Origin: UBA10348 sp002469915
Lineage (GTDB): Bacteria; Bacteroidota; Rhodothermia; Rhodothermales; UBA10348
Direction of reading: 5' to 3'
Length of the DNA: 64,000 bases
Assembly: GCA_029249345.1 (NCBI GenBank)
Contig: JAQWHM010000011.1
Span: 265,523 to 329,522, forward strand
Positions within the stretch are counted from its first letter, which is position 1. Each line of letters begins with the position of its first letter. The position numbers were made by a program, and so were the translations under genes. Below, piece after piece: positions 50,855-59,333 of the stretch. A model generated the notes under the pieces. The model worked only from the letters and a program-made list of their open reading frames with translations. It had not been told where the DNA came from and did no database searches.

Positions 50855-52432
50855 TTAACGACTTCTCAAATCGATCTTGTTGGTGATCTCTTCAATCATC
50901 TCTTTAAACTTAGGATCAGTGTCCATTTGATTGCCTACGCTTTGATTTGCGTGGATGACAGTGGAGTGGTCCCGTCCGCCGAAATGAAGGCCGATAGTTT
51001 TGAGTGAATGCTGAGTGAGTTGCTTGCAAAAATACATGGCTACCTGTCGCGCTTGAACCACTTCCCGTTTTCGGGTTTTGGCTCGAACCAGGTCCTCTGC
51101 AATGTCAAAATACTCACAAACGAGCCGTTGTATCTGGTCAATACTCAATGTAACACGCGTGTCTGTAATCAGGTCACGCAGAACGTCCTTTGCCAGAGAG
51201 AGGTCGATTTCTCGTTTGTGTAGCGTTCCGTGGGCAAGAAGGCGTATCAGCGCACCTTCTAGCTCTCGGATATTAGATTTAATGTTGTGGGCGACAAACT
51301 CAAAGATGTCATCACTGATTTCAATTCCGTCTTCAACGGCTTTTCGCTTCAGAATCGCCATTCGGGTTTCAAATTCCGGAGGCTGAAGGTCAGCCGAGAG
51401 TCCCCATTGGAATCGAGAAAGCAATCGCTCCTCTATCCCTTGAATATCTCTTGGTGGGCGATCCGCAGACAGGATGATCTGTTTCCCACTTTGATGCAAC
51501 GCATTGAAGATGTGAAAAAATTCTTCCTGTGTCTTTTCCTTGCCCGAAAAAAACTGGACGTCATCAATGACTAGTAAGTCAATTTGGCGGTAGTAAAGTG
51601 AGAAGTCGCTGACCCTGTTGTGCTGAATGGCTTGCACAAACTCATTGGTAAACTGCTCGCTGGATACATACAGAATAGACGCATCTGGTCGGTTGGCGTG
51701 TAAATAGTTACCAATCGCCTGGATGAGATGCGTTTTTCCAAGACCGACCCCGCCATAGAGTAGAAATGGGTTAAAGCTCGTGCCCCCGGGTTGCTGTGCG
51801 ATGGCAAGTGAGGCGCTTCGTGCCAGGCGGTTACAGTCTCCCTCGATAAAGCGGTCAAAGGTATAATTTGGATTCAGGTGGGAATCGACCTGTACCTTTT
51901 GGATTCCGGGAATAACAAAAGGACTGCTGATTGCTGGTGAGCCCAATGGGCCCGATGAACTGGAACCTACAGGAGAGCCGAATCCAGTTGAACCGAATGT
52001 GGAGGGAGAAGGTGATAGCCCTTGCCTAGGGTTTCTGGGCGAGCCCAAGTTGGGGCGGTTTCCGATTCCTGATAGAGCTGACGTCTGGGGCTCGTTCGCG
52101 GGCTGTCTGGCAGGAAGTTGCATGACGGTTCCGTCGAAGCCAGACTCCTGATCCTCATTTTCTATGACCACCTCGTAAAATAGGCGTCCTTCTGCGCCAA
52201 GGACTTTAGTAATCGTCTTGCGAAGGAGACCGAAATAATGCTCTTCCAGCCATTCAAAGTAAAAGCGGCTGGGAAGTTGAAGTGTTAGCTTTTGAGTTCC
52301 GGTTTCTTCCGTTAAGCGAAGTGCTTTCAACGGAGAAAACCATGTTCTGAAACTTTGCCGACTCACATTATCCTGGATAATGTCAAGGCATTCTTTCCAA
52401 ACCTGTTCTGGTGTTATCTCTGTCTTGCTCAC
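50855..52432 (-). CDS. dnaA: Chromosomal replication initiator DnaA
   Basis: A 525-residue initiator ATPase. Domain I (about 1-90, VWKECLDIIQDNVSRQSFRTWF) is followed by a long Ser/Pro/Gly-rich domain II (about 110-180). Domain III begins at NPNYTFDRFIEGDCNRLA, with Walker A GGVGLGKTH and Walker B LLVIDDVQF, and domain IV carries the DNA-binding signature GGRDHSTVIHA. It is longer than E. coli DnaA because of the linker. Its upstream gap (52433-52977) carries DnaA-box-like sequences, so autoregulation and origin function are likely there. Confidence 0.97.
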   Translation of the reverse strand: MSKTEITPEQVWKECLDIIQDNVSRQSFRTWFSPLKALRLTEETGTQKLTLQLPSRFYFEWLEEHYFGLLRKTITKVLGAEGRLFYEVVIENEDQESGFDGTVMQLPARQPANEPQTSALSGIGNRPNLGSPRNPRQGLSPSPSTFGSTGFGSPVGSSSSGPLGSPAISSPFVIPGIQKVQVDSHLNPNYTFDRFIEGDCNRLARSASLAIAQQPGGTSFNPFLLYGGVGLGKTHLIQAIGNYLHANRPDASILYVSSEQFTNEFVQAIQHNRVSDFSLYYRQIDLLVIDDVQFFSGKEKTQEEFFHIFNALHQSGKQIILSADRPPRDIQGIEERLLSRFQWGLSADLQPPEFETRMAILKRKAVEDGIEISDDIFEFVAHNIKSNIRELEGALIRLLAHGTLHKREIDLSLAKDVLRDLITDTRVTLSIDQIQRLVCEYFDIAEDLVRAKTRKREVVQARQVAMYFCKQLTQHSLKTIGLHFGGRDHSTVIHANQSVGNQMDTDPKFKEMIEEITNKIDLRSR

Positions 52433-52574
52433 GTACGTCTACTAGGGCTCAGGAGAGGCAAAGTGCAAACAGTGCCGCAACGGGGTTAACGGTTAGGTGC
52501 ATCTCGTCCGCGTCAGAGTCCCCACATAGCAGGGGCTCATGGCACTGAAAGTGACACATACTTAGCTTCACATG

Positions 52575-52583
52575 TTGTCCACA
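52575..52583 (+). promoter_or_regulatory. DnaA-box-like 9-mer (TTGTCCACA)
   Basis: One mismatch to the TTATCCACA consensus. It sits inside CATGT-TGTCC-ACATG, a 5-bp-armed inverted repeat. Confidence 0.5.
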
Positions 52584-52734
52584 TGTGCTGGACTCGGGTA
52601 AGTCCATTCGCTTCATTTTAGGCGATGACTATTGAAAAACGATTCCAATAATCGGTGGGGTGCCCTCTTCAAAGCGTCTAAATCGGGCTTTTCGGCCATT
52701 TTGCGTGAACAGCCTGGCTTTCGGCCTGATTTGA

Positions 52735-52766
52735 CCAGCAATTTAAAAGTTATCCACAATTGCTGG
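52735..52766. repeat. Inverted repeat enclosing a DnaA box
   Basis: CCAGCAATT (52735-52743) and AATTGCTGG (52758-52766) are perfect 9-bp arms around a 14-base centre that contains most of the DnaA box. The arrangement is too regular to be dismissed easily. Confidence 0.6.
52750..52758 (+). promoter_or_regulatory. Consensus DnaA box (TTATCCACA)
   Basis: A perfect match to the high-affinity DnaA box, about 320 bases upstream of the dnaA start codon and oriented like the box at 52575. Confidence 0.7.
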
Positions 52767-52977
52767 GGATTCGATGGTAGTGACTGAACGGGCAAAGTTC
52801 AAGGATCGGATTCCCGATTTCACACAGGAATTGAATAAAGAGCTTCCAAGACGAACTTCACACGCTTTTCGGCAACAAAGCCCCCTTAGCTACTTTGCGA
52901 TACGACTAATTATTGCCGTATATTAGCCTTTCTGTATTCGACCGGCTTCGGGTCAAACCTCGAGCGAGGCAGAACGC

Positions 52978-53475
52978 ATGCTTAAGATAGATATCCGTTC
53001 ATTATCGAACGGCGTACATGATTTGAGTTTGACTCCATCTCCTGAGGAGATCGAGGTCAGTGAAGACAAATTTACTGATCTCAAGTTGGATGTCAGGCTC
53101 GATATTGCAAGCAGGCGACTGTACGTTCGCGTGAAGATTGCTGCTACGGCAGCGCTGGTCTGTGACCGGACTTCAGTCGATTACACTCTTCCCGTCAAGG
53201 GTTTTTTCTCGGTGGTCTTTGTGCCACCAGAAGAGCTTGATGGAGATGAGGAGAGAGATGATTTGTTTCCCCTTTTACAGGGGGCCGAAGATATCGATCT
53301 CACTACCATAGTCAGGGACACTCTGCTTTTGGCGGTACCGATTCGCAAGATCGCGCCTGGAGCAGATGAGGAAGACATACCCACCTCTTTTGGTGAGCCT
53401 ACGGAAGCGGATCTCGATCCGCGATGGGTTGCACTAAAAGCGTTAAAGTCTGACTCCGGAACTGAATCCCGTTAA
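52978..53475 (+). CDS. YceD/DUF177-family protein
   Basis: A 165-residue acidic protein of the DUF177/YceD family, which is nearly always encoded directly before rpmF. Family features are the C-terminal region (IDLTTIVRDTLLLAVPIRKIA) and the hydrophobic beta-rich middle with a Cys in ALVCDRTS. In plants and bacteria it has been linked to 23S rRNA accumulation. It starts the + strand operon that continues with rpmF, plsX and fab genes; 29 bases separate it from rpmF. Confidence 0.88.
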   Translation: MLKIDIRSLSNGVHDLSLTPSPEEIEVSEDKFTDLKLDVRLDIASRRLYVRVKIAATAALVCDRTSVDYTLPVKGFFSVVFVPPEELDGDEERDDLFPLLQGAEDIDLTTIVRDTLLLAVPIRKIAPGADEEDIPTSFGEPTEADLDPRWVALKALKSDSGTESR

Positions 53476-53504
53476 AGAAGAAATAGATACGCCCCGGTTG
53501 CATT

Positions 53505-53693
53505 ATGGCAAACCCAAGACGTAAAAACTCGAAAGCGCGCACGCGCCAGCGCCGCACAACCTACTACAATCGGTTGAGTGAGCCTACCACAATGGAATGT
53601 CCTAACTGTGGTGAAACCAAGCTGATGCATCGCGCATGCCCTTCCTGCGGTCATTACCGTGGTCGTGCGGTCAGCGATCGAGAAAACGCATAG
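53505..53693 (+). CDS. rpmF: Large ribosomal subunit protein bL32
   Basis: A 62-residue ribosomal protein beginning MANPRRKNSKARTRQRR. It keeps two CxxC pairs (MECPNCGE and CPSCGHY), so it is the zinc-binding form. It lies between yceD and plsX as in many bacteria. Confidence 0.96.
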   Translation: MANPRRKNSKARTRQRRTTYYNRLSEPTTMECPNCGETKLMHRACPSCGHYRGRAVSDRENA

Positions 53694-53747
53694 TCCGAAC
53701 GATAAAGATGTGTTTAAACGCGATCTTTCAAGGTAGGAATACTCTGA

Positions 53748-53776
53748 TTGCTGGCGTTGACGTATCTTTTATTTTG
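53748..53776 (+). promoter_or_regulatory. Possible promoter upstream of plsX
   Basis: TTG (53748-53750), 19 bases, then TATTTTG (53770-53776), close to the Bacteroidota TTG / TAnnTTTG layout though the -7 box lacks one base. It lies in the 125-base gap between rpmF and plsX. Confidence 0.3.
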
Positions 53777-53818
53777 TATCCGACGCATTTTTCCGGCTCA
53801 CCATTATTTTAGCACTCC

Positions 53819-54823
53819 ATGCCGACACAAATTGCCGTTGACGCGATGGGGGGAGATCATGCCCCCGATGTTGTCGTAGAGGGAGTCGCTGCCGCGCTCA
53901 AAAGCCGTCCAGGCGAACTGGATGTTTGGCTGACGGGCCCTGCAGACCAGTTATCTGTGTTGGTTGCCCAGTTGGATCCAGAGATTCAGGCGAAAATCCG
54001 AGTTGTGGATTCGCCCGACGTCATTGGTATGGATGAAGCTCCTGCCGTGGCACTCAAATCAAAACCCAAGTCTTCAATACATGTAGGCCTCGGCTTGTGC
54101 AAAGCTGGAAAGGCAGACGCGTTTGTATCGGCAGGCAATACGGGAGCCGTCATGGCTGGAGCACTCTTCATTATAGGAAGACTTCCCGGCGTTTCTCGAC
54201 CAACAGCGATTGGCTATTTTCCAACCCTCAAGGGAACGACTATCCTCGTAGATGTCGGCACCAATGTGGGTTGTAAGCCAGAACACTTAGTGCAATTCGC
54301 CAGAATGGGTGCCGTTTACGTCGAGAAGGTCATGGGTGCTGATAACCCGTCCGTTGGCTTGCTGAATGTTGGTGAAGAGCCCGGAAAAGGCGATGATCTA
54401 GCTAAGAGTACGTATGCTCTATTGGATGAACGTTCTGACCTGAATTTCGTCGGCAATGTTGAAGGGCGAGAAGTCATGAATCATGCCGCAGACGTACTGG
54501 TCTGCGATGGATTTGTAGGCAACATTCTTTTGAAGTACGGTGAAAGCCTAGCTTCATCCCTTCCCCGAATGATCGGCGAGGAGATGCATCGACTCCAGAT
54601 GACTCCCGAGGAAATGTCCATTGTTGGGAAAGCGCTATCGGGCGTCAAGGCACGATTTGATTACAAAGAATTTGGGGGCGCACCTTTGCTTGGGGTGAAC
54701 GGCACCGTATTTATTGGTCATGGCAGTTCTGATGCCTACGCTATCAAAAACCTTGTTCTAGCTGCTGATAAAATGGTCAGGGAGCAGGTTTCCTCTACTA
54801 TTGCTGAGGTGATGAGCGCTTGA
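53819..54823 (+). CDS. plsX: Phosphate acyltransferase PlsX
   Basis: A 334-residue enzyme that makes acyl-phosphate from acyl-ACP for phospholipid synthesis. Motifs: IAVDAMGGDHAPDVVVEG at the N-terminus, VSAGNTGAVMAGALF, ILVDVGTNVGCKPEHL and VCDGFVGNILLK. Peripheral membrane protein of normal length. It heads the lipid part of the operon, with fabH 60 bases downstream. Confidence 0.96.
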   Translation: MPTQIAVDAMGGDHAPDVVVEGVAAALKSRPGELDVWLTGPADQLSVLVAQLDPEIQAKIRVVDSPDVIGMDEAPAVALKSKPKSSIHVGLGLCKAGKADAFVSAGNTGAVMAGALFIIGRLPGVSRPTAIGYFPTLKGTTILVDVGTNVGCKPEHLVQFARMGAVYVEKVMGADNPSVGLLNVGEEPGKGDDLAKSTYALLDERSDLNFVGNVEGREVMNHAADVLVCDGFVGNILLKYGESLASSLPRMIGEEMHRLQMTPEEMSIVGKALSGVKARFDYKEFGGAPLLGVNGTVFIGHGSSDAYAIKNLVLAADKMVREQVSSTIAEVMSA

Positions 54824-54883
54824 CCGCTCATCTCTTTTCTCATGCAACGACACGCATTTACATCACCATCCCTCTTTTGAAGT

Positions 54884-55888
54884 ATGGAACAGGTACGAGC
54901 CGCCATTACGACCGTCGGGCATTTTCTCCCTGAGGATCGTCTGACGAACGCGGATCTTGAAACGTTGGTGGACACCAGCGATGAATGGATTCGGACCCGA
55001 ACCGGTATTCGAGAACGTCGCATTCTGAAGGACCCAGCGAAAGCAACCTCGTACATGGCGACCAAGGCCGCTGAGGAAGTGCTTCGAAAAAGGGGTATTT
55101 CAGGCGAAGAAATTGATCTGGTCATTGTGGCAACCGTCACGCCAGATATGTTTTTTCCTGCGACAGCTTGTATCGTTGCTGCCAATATTGGGGCGGTCAA
55201 TGCATGGGGATATGATCTTTCCGCAGCCTGTTCAGGATTTTTGTTCGCTCTTTCAACCGGTGCTCGATTCATTGAGTCCGGCAAACACAAGAAAGTTCTT
55301 GTGATCGGGGCTGACAAAATGAGTAGCATTGTGGACTATACAGATAGGACCACGTGTATTTTATTCGGAGACGGCGCTGGCGCGGTGTTGCTTGAAGCCG
55401 ATTCTGATGGGTACGGTGTAATCGATTCCATTGAACGTACAGATGGATCTCAATGGGCAGCACTCTGCATGTTGGGTGGTGGTAGTCTTAACCCTTCATC
55501 TGCATTGACCATTGAAAAAAAGTGGCATTTTTTACATCAGGAAGGCCCGCCTGTCTTCAAGGCCGCGGTGAAAGGAATGGCTGACGTGGCCGCCGAGATC
55601 ATGGAGAAGAACAACCTGACGGGCGACGATATCCGCTACCTTGTACCTCACCAAGCCAACTTGCGCATCATTGATGCCACGGCTCGACGGATGGGTGTAA
55701 CAATGGATAAAGTGATGCTCAATATTGAGCGCTATGGCAATACTACCGCAGCCACGATTCCTTTATGCCTTGCGGACTGGGAGAAGGACCTCAATAAAGG
55801 GGACAACCTAGTATTGGCTGCGTTTGGCGGTGGGTTCACCTGGGGCGCTATTTATGTTAAATGGGCTTACGACGGCGAAGGTGTGTGA
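54884..55888 (+). CDS. fabH: 3-oxoacyl-ACP synthase III (FabH)
   Basis: A 334-residue condensing enzyme that starts fatty acid synthesis from acyl-CoA and malonyl-ACP. The catalytic triad is visible: C116 in DLSAACSGF, His in VPHQANLRI and Asn in IERYGNTTAAT. The N-terminal TSDEWIRTRTGIRERR is also diagnostic. Its stop is 2 bases before the fabD start. Cytoplasmic. The order plsX-fabH-fabD-fabG is standard. Confidence 0.96.
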   Translation: MEQVRAAITTVGHFLPEDRLTNADLETLVDTSDEWIRTRTGIRERRILKDPAKATSYMATKAAEEVLRKRGISGEEIDLVIVATVTPDMFFPATACIVAANIGAVNAWGYDLSAACSGFLFALSTGARFIESGKHKKVLVIGADKMSSIVDYTDRTTCILFGDGAGAVLLEADSDGYGVIDSIERTDGSQWAALCMLGGGSLNPSSALTIEKKWHFLHQEGPPVFKAAVKGMADVAAEIMEKNNLTGDDIRYLVPHQANLRIIDATARRMGVTMDKVMLNIERYGNTTAATIPLCLADWEKDLNKGDNLVLAAFGGGFTWGAIYVKWAYDGEGV

Positions 55889-55890
55889 TC

Positions 55891-56841
55891 ATGGGTAAAA
55901 CGGCATTGATCTTTCCCGGTCAGGGTTCTCAGGTCGTTGGCATGGGAGCGGATCTTTATGATGCGATGCCTGGAGCGCGGGCCATTATGGACCGCGCGAA
56001 TGAGGTACTTGGCTTCTCGCTGACAGACATTATGTTCGGAACGGGATTAGAAAATGATGCCGATTTACTCAAGCAAACTCAGAATACTCAACCCGCTTTA
56101 TTTGTTCATTCGATGGCTGTGTTGCAAGCGATGAAAACGCAGCACGGGAATCCAGATATGGCAGCTGGTCACAGTCTGGGTGAATACAGCGCACTAACCG
56201 CAGCGGGTGCCATTTCATTTGAAGATGCCCTGCAAACCGTGAGGCTCCGTGGCGAACTTATGGCGGGAGCCGGAAAAATGCGTCCCGGAACGATGGCAGC
56301 TATTCTTGGAATGGAAGATGCCGACGTGGAGTCTCTTTGCCAAGATGCGAGCGGAGATGGAGACGGAGACGGTTACAACATTGTGCAGCCAGCCAATTTT
56401 AATTCTCCCGGCCAGATTGTGATTTCAGGTGATGTCTCTGCCGTTGAACGAGCCGTCGAATTGGCACCAGAACGGGGAGCGCGACGAGCGCTTATGCTTC
56501 CTGTGTCTGGAGCGTTTCATTCCCCTCTCATGGAAGCGGCCACACAGGGTTTAACGGATGCGCTCGCCGCGCTCCAGATACAGACCCCGGCTTACCCCGT
56601 ATATTTGAACGTCACGGCTTCACCGACAATAGATCCTGAAGAGATTCGGACCCGGTTGGTCGAGCAGTTGACTGCGCCCGTTCGTTGGGCACATATTCTA
56701 CGTGCCATGCACGAAAACGGAGCCTCTCGCTTTATTGAAGTAGGCGCCGGGCGCGTACTCTGTGGTCTCGTCAAACGGACCTTGGGTCGCGAATTGGAAA
56801 CAGTCGCTTTTGGAACGGCCGCAGATTTAGAAAAAGAATAA
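55891..56841 (+). CDS. fabD: Malonyl-CoA:ACP transacylase
   Basis: A 316-residue enzyme that loads malonyl groups onto acyl carrier protein. IFPGQGSQVVGMG is at the N-terminus, the nucleophile Ser is in AGHSLGEYSAL, and the active-site His is in SGAFHSPLM. ATG 55891 was chosen because the family begins MGKTALIFPGQGSQ; the open frame continues upstream over the end of fabH. It is 7 bases ahead of fabG. Confidence 0.96.
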   Translation: MGKTALIFPGQGSQVVGMGADLYDAMPGARAIMDRANEVLGFSLTDIMFGTGLENDADLLKQTQNTQPALFVHSMAVLQAMKTQHGNPDMAAGHSLGEYSALTAAGAISFEDALQTVRLRGELMAGAGKMRPGTMAAILGMEDADVESLCQDASGDGDGDGYNIVQPANFNSPGQIVISGDVSAVERAVELAPERGARRALMLPVSGAFHSPLMEAATQGLTDALAALQIQTPAYPVYLNVTASPTIDPEEIRTRLVEQLTAPVRWAHILRAMHENGASRFIEVGAGRVLCGLVKRTLGRELETVAFGTAADLEKE

Positions 56842-56848
56842 AACAGCT

Positions 56849-57592
56849 ATGTCTTTCACTGATAAAAATGTACTAGTTACAGGCGGTACCCGTGGTATTG
56901 GACGCTCCATCGTAGAGTCGTTTGCCAGCAAGGGAGCCAACGTAGCATTTACCTACCGCTCTTCCTCAGACGAGGCCAATGCACTTGTTGCCGAACTTGA
57001 AGAAAGGGGCGTCAAAGCACGGGCGATTCAAGCAGATGCCGCAGATTTCGGTGCAGCAGAAGCAGCCGTAGGTGGAATTATTTCCGAATGGGGCTCGATT
57101 GACGTTGTGGTTAACAACGCCGGAGTTACCAAGGATATGCTGATGCTTCGCATGGGCGAGGACGATTGGGACTTCGTCGTAGGTACCAATCTCAAAAGTG
57201 TGTTCAATTATTCGAAAGCAGCCTATCGCCCCATGATGAAGCAACGCAAGGGGCGGATCATCAATTTGTCCTCAGTTGTGGGCGTTATGGGCAATGCTGG
57301 GCAAACCAACTATGCGGCTTCAAAAGCAGGCATCATTGGTTTTTCCAAAAGCTTAGCCAAAGAATTGGGCGCACGAGGTGTTACCGTAAATGTGGTAGCT
57401 CCTGGTTATGTTGAAACCGACATGACGGCTTCGATTTCCGATGGTGCCCGTGAAGCGATGCTTGGATCGGTGCCTGTGGGGCGTCCAGCTACGCCTGATG
57501 ACATCGCTTCAGCTGTATTATTTCTTGCCTCGGAGGGTGCGTCGTACATTACCGGTCACGTACTCCACGTGGATGGTGGCCTGGCCATGTAA
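56849..57592 (+). CDS. fabG: 3-oxoacyl-ACP reductase
   Basis: A 247-residue NADPH-dependent SDR enzyme of fatty acid elongation. TGGTRGIG (11-18), NNAG, the catalytic Ser in INLSSVVG and YAASK are all intact, in contrast to the atypical SDR at 18443. The C-terminus ends SYITGHVLHVDGGLAM. An acpP gene, which often follows fabG, is not present; the next gene is a DEAD-box helicase after 52 bases. Confidence 0.96.
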   Translation: MSFTDKNVLVTGGTRGIGRSIVESFASKGANVAFTYRSSSDEANALVAELEERGVKARAIQADAADFGAAEAAVGGIISEWGSIDVVVNNAGVTKDMLMLRMGEDDWDFVVGTNLKSVFNYSKAAYRPMMKQRKGRIINLSSVVGVMGNAGQTNYAASKAGIIGFSKSLAKELGARGVTVNVVAPGYVETDMTASISDGAREAMLGSVPVGRPATPDDIASAVLFLASEGASYITGHVLHVDGGLAM

Positions 57593-57644
57593 AAGTGCAC
57601 TCCCGCATCTTTTCTACATGTAGTTGGCACACAACACTTGATAT

Positions 57645-59153
57645 ATGTCTAACGGACCTAAACGTAGTTTTATCACAGGAATAGATCTGACCAGTAGAGC
57701 TCAAGCTGAGCGTGCTGACGACCGGGTCAAAGCCACTTTTACTGAGCCAGAAATGTCTCTGGCAGAAGCATCCATCGATTCCCTTCCGGATATGGTGCGC
57801 GATGCGGTTAAATCGGCTGGTTGGACTAGCTTGATGCCGGTGCAAAAAAAAGCGATTCCCTATCTACTGGATGGCAGGGATATGATTGTCCAGTCTCGTA
57901 CGGGCTCGGGGAAAACGGGAGGGTTTTTACTTCCGCTGTTTAATCTCCTCGACGAGGACATGAACCGGGCTCAGGCCTTGATCCTGTCTCCCACACGAGA
58001 GCTAGCCAAGCAGATTTTTGAGGAGTTTGAACGTCTTCGGGGCGAGCATAAATTCACGAGTGTCGTCATTTATGGCGGTGTTAAATATGAGCCTCAAATC
58101 AAAGCGCTACGCGAGGGTACCCAGGTAATTATCGGTACTCCTGGTCGAATTTTAGATCATATCCAACAAGGTCGACTGATCCTGGATGATCTAAAGATGC
58201 TGGTATTTGACGAAGCAGATGAAATGCTGTCCATGGGGTTTTACCCGGATATGCTGAAGCTCAAGCGATACCTGCCCGAAGCGGATCGCCAATCATGTAT
58301 GTTCAGTGCAACCATGCCTTCGAGGGTTCGCTATCTAGCAGGTCAGTTTTTGAATGATCCTGGATTTTTGTCTCTGAGCTCTGGAAATGTGAGCGTTGAT
58401 GCAATAGAACATCGTTTCTATCGCGTGGACCGCATGTCCAAAGATCGGATTCTGGCCCGCATCATCGAAATGGAGAATCCTGAGTCCGCGATTATTTTTG
58501 CGAACACCAAACGGGATGTAGAATACCTACACAAATTCCTCCAGAACTACGGATACGATGCCGATAGTATCTCTGGAGACCTAACACAGGCTGCTCGCGA
58601 AAAGGTGATGCAGAAGATTCGGGATGGGAAGCTGAAGTTTCTTGTCGCTACTGATGTGGCCGCTCGAGGCATTGACATCACCGATTTGAGCCATGTGTTG
58701 ATGTATGACATTCCTCAGGACCCTGAGTATTATGTCCATCGCGCAGGTCGAACCGCCCGGGCTGGAAAAACCGGAACAGCCATTATCCTGATTTCAATCG
58801 AAGAACAACGTAGTCTACTGGCCATTGGTCAGCGATTTGCTATACCTATGACACAGCACGAAATTCCTTCCGAAGACGATGTAGCCCAGCGGGTTACAGA
58901 CAGACTCACTGTCGTTCTTGAATCTACATTCAGGGATCGTTCAAACCTTGAAAAAGAACGTCTTCAGCGCTTCAAGCCACTCGTAGAAGAGCTTGCCAAC
59001 GAAGAGCCCGAATTGCTCGCCATGCTTCTCGACGATCTCTATCACAATACACAGCACAAAGCGAGTGGTGGTAAAAGGTCGGCTTCAGAATCAGGGCGTT
59101 CCCGTAGAGATAGCGACTCAGAAGGGCGCTCTCGTGGGCGAGATCGCCGGTAG
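57645..59153 (+). CDS. DEAD-box ATP-dependent RNA helicase
   Basis: A 502-residue RNA helicase. A 45-residue N-terminal extension precedes the Q motif (MPVQKKAIPYLL). Helicase motifs follow: SRTGSGKTGGF (I), PTRELAKQ (Ia), TPGR (Ib), DEAD (II), SAT (III), IIFANTKRDVEYL (IV), VATDVAARGIDI (V) and HRAGRTARAG (VI). A short DbpA/CsdA-like linker leads to a basic Arg/Ser-rich tail (GRSRRDSDSEGRSRGRDRR) that may bind RNA. It is likely involved in ribosome assembly or cold adaptation. Confidence 0.93.
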   Translation: MSNGPKRSFITGIDLTSRAQAERADDRVKATFTEPEMSLAEASIDSLPDMVRDAVKSAGWTSLMPVQKKAIPYLLDGRDMIVQSRTGSGKTGGFLLPLFNLLDEDMNRAQALILSPTRELAKQIFEEFERLRGEHKFTSVVIYGGVKYEPQIKALREGTQVIIGTPGRILDHIQQGRLILDDLKMLVFDEADEMLSMGFYPDMLKLKRYLPEADRQSCMFSATMPSRVRYLAGQFLNDPGFLSLSSGNVSVDAIEHRFYRVDRMSKDRILARIIEMENPESAIIFANTKRDVEYLHKFLQNYGYDADSISGDLTQAAREKVMQKIRDGKLKFLVATDVAARGIDITDLSHVLMYDIPQDPEYYVHRAGRTARAGKTGTAIILISIEEQRSLLAIGQRFAIPMTQHEIPSEDDVAQRVTDRLTVVLESTFRDRSNLEKERLQRFKPLVEELANEEPELLAMLLDDLYHNTQHKASGGKRSASESGRSRRDSDSEGRSRGRDRR

Positions 59154-59333
59154 GTGAACACGGTTCGGCTGAGTGTACGAGGGTGGCCTCTGCGAGCGTT
59201 ATTCGTTGAGTCCTGCGATCCTGATTGCACCCTCATTTTGCGTTTTCTTTTGGCTGGAGTCTACAGAATTCACGGTAAAACTAGCCCAAAAGCATGGTTT
59301 TGAGGCTTACACCTCTCGGTAAATCGTTGGTAG

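Larger units (their letters stand above)
52433..52977. other. Candidate chromosomal origin (oriC) between dnaA and yceD
   Basis: 545 bases with no convincing gene, located upstream of dnaA where transcription switches from leftward to rightward. Contains two DnaA-box-like 9-mers (TTGTCCACA at 52575, TTATCCACA at 52750), an inverted repeat around the second box, and an AT-rich stretch (about 52905-52927) that could unwind. Promoters of dnaA and of the yceD-fab operon must also lie here. A 60-codon frame on the minus strand (52613-52795) does not look like protein. Confidence 0.65.
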
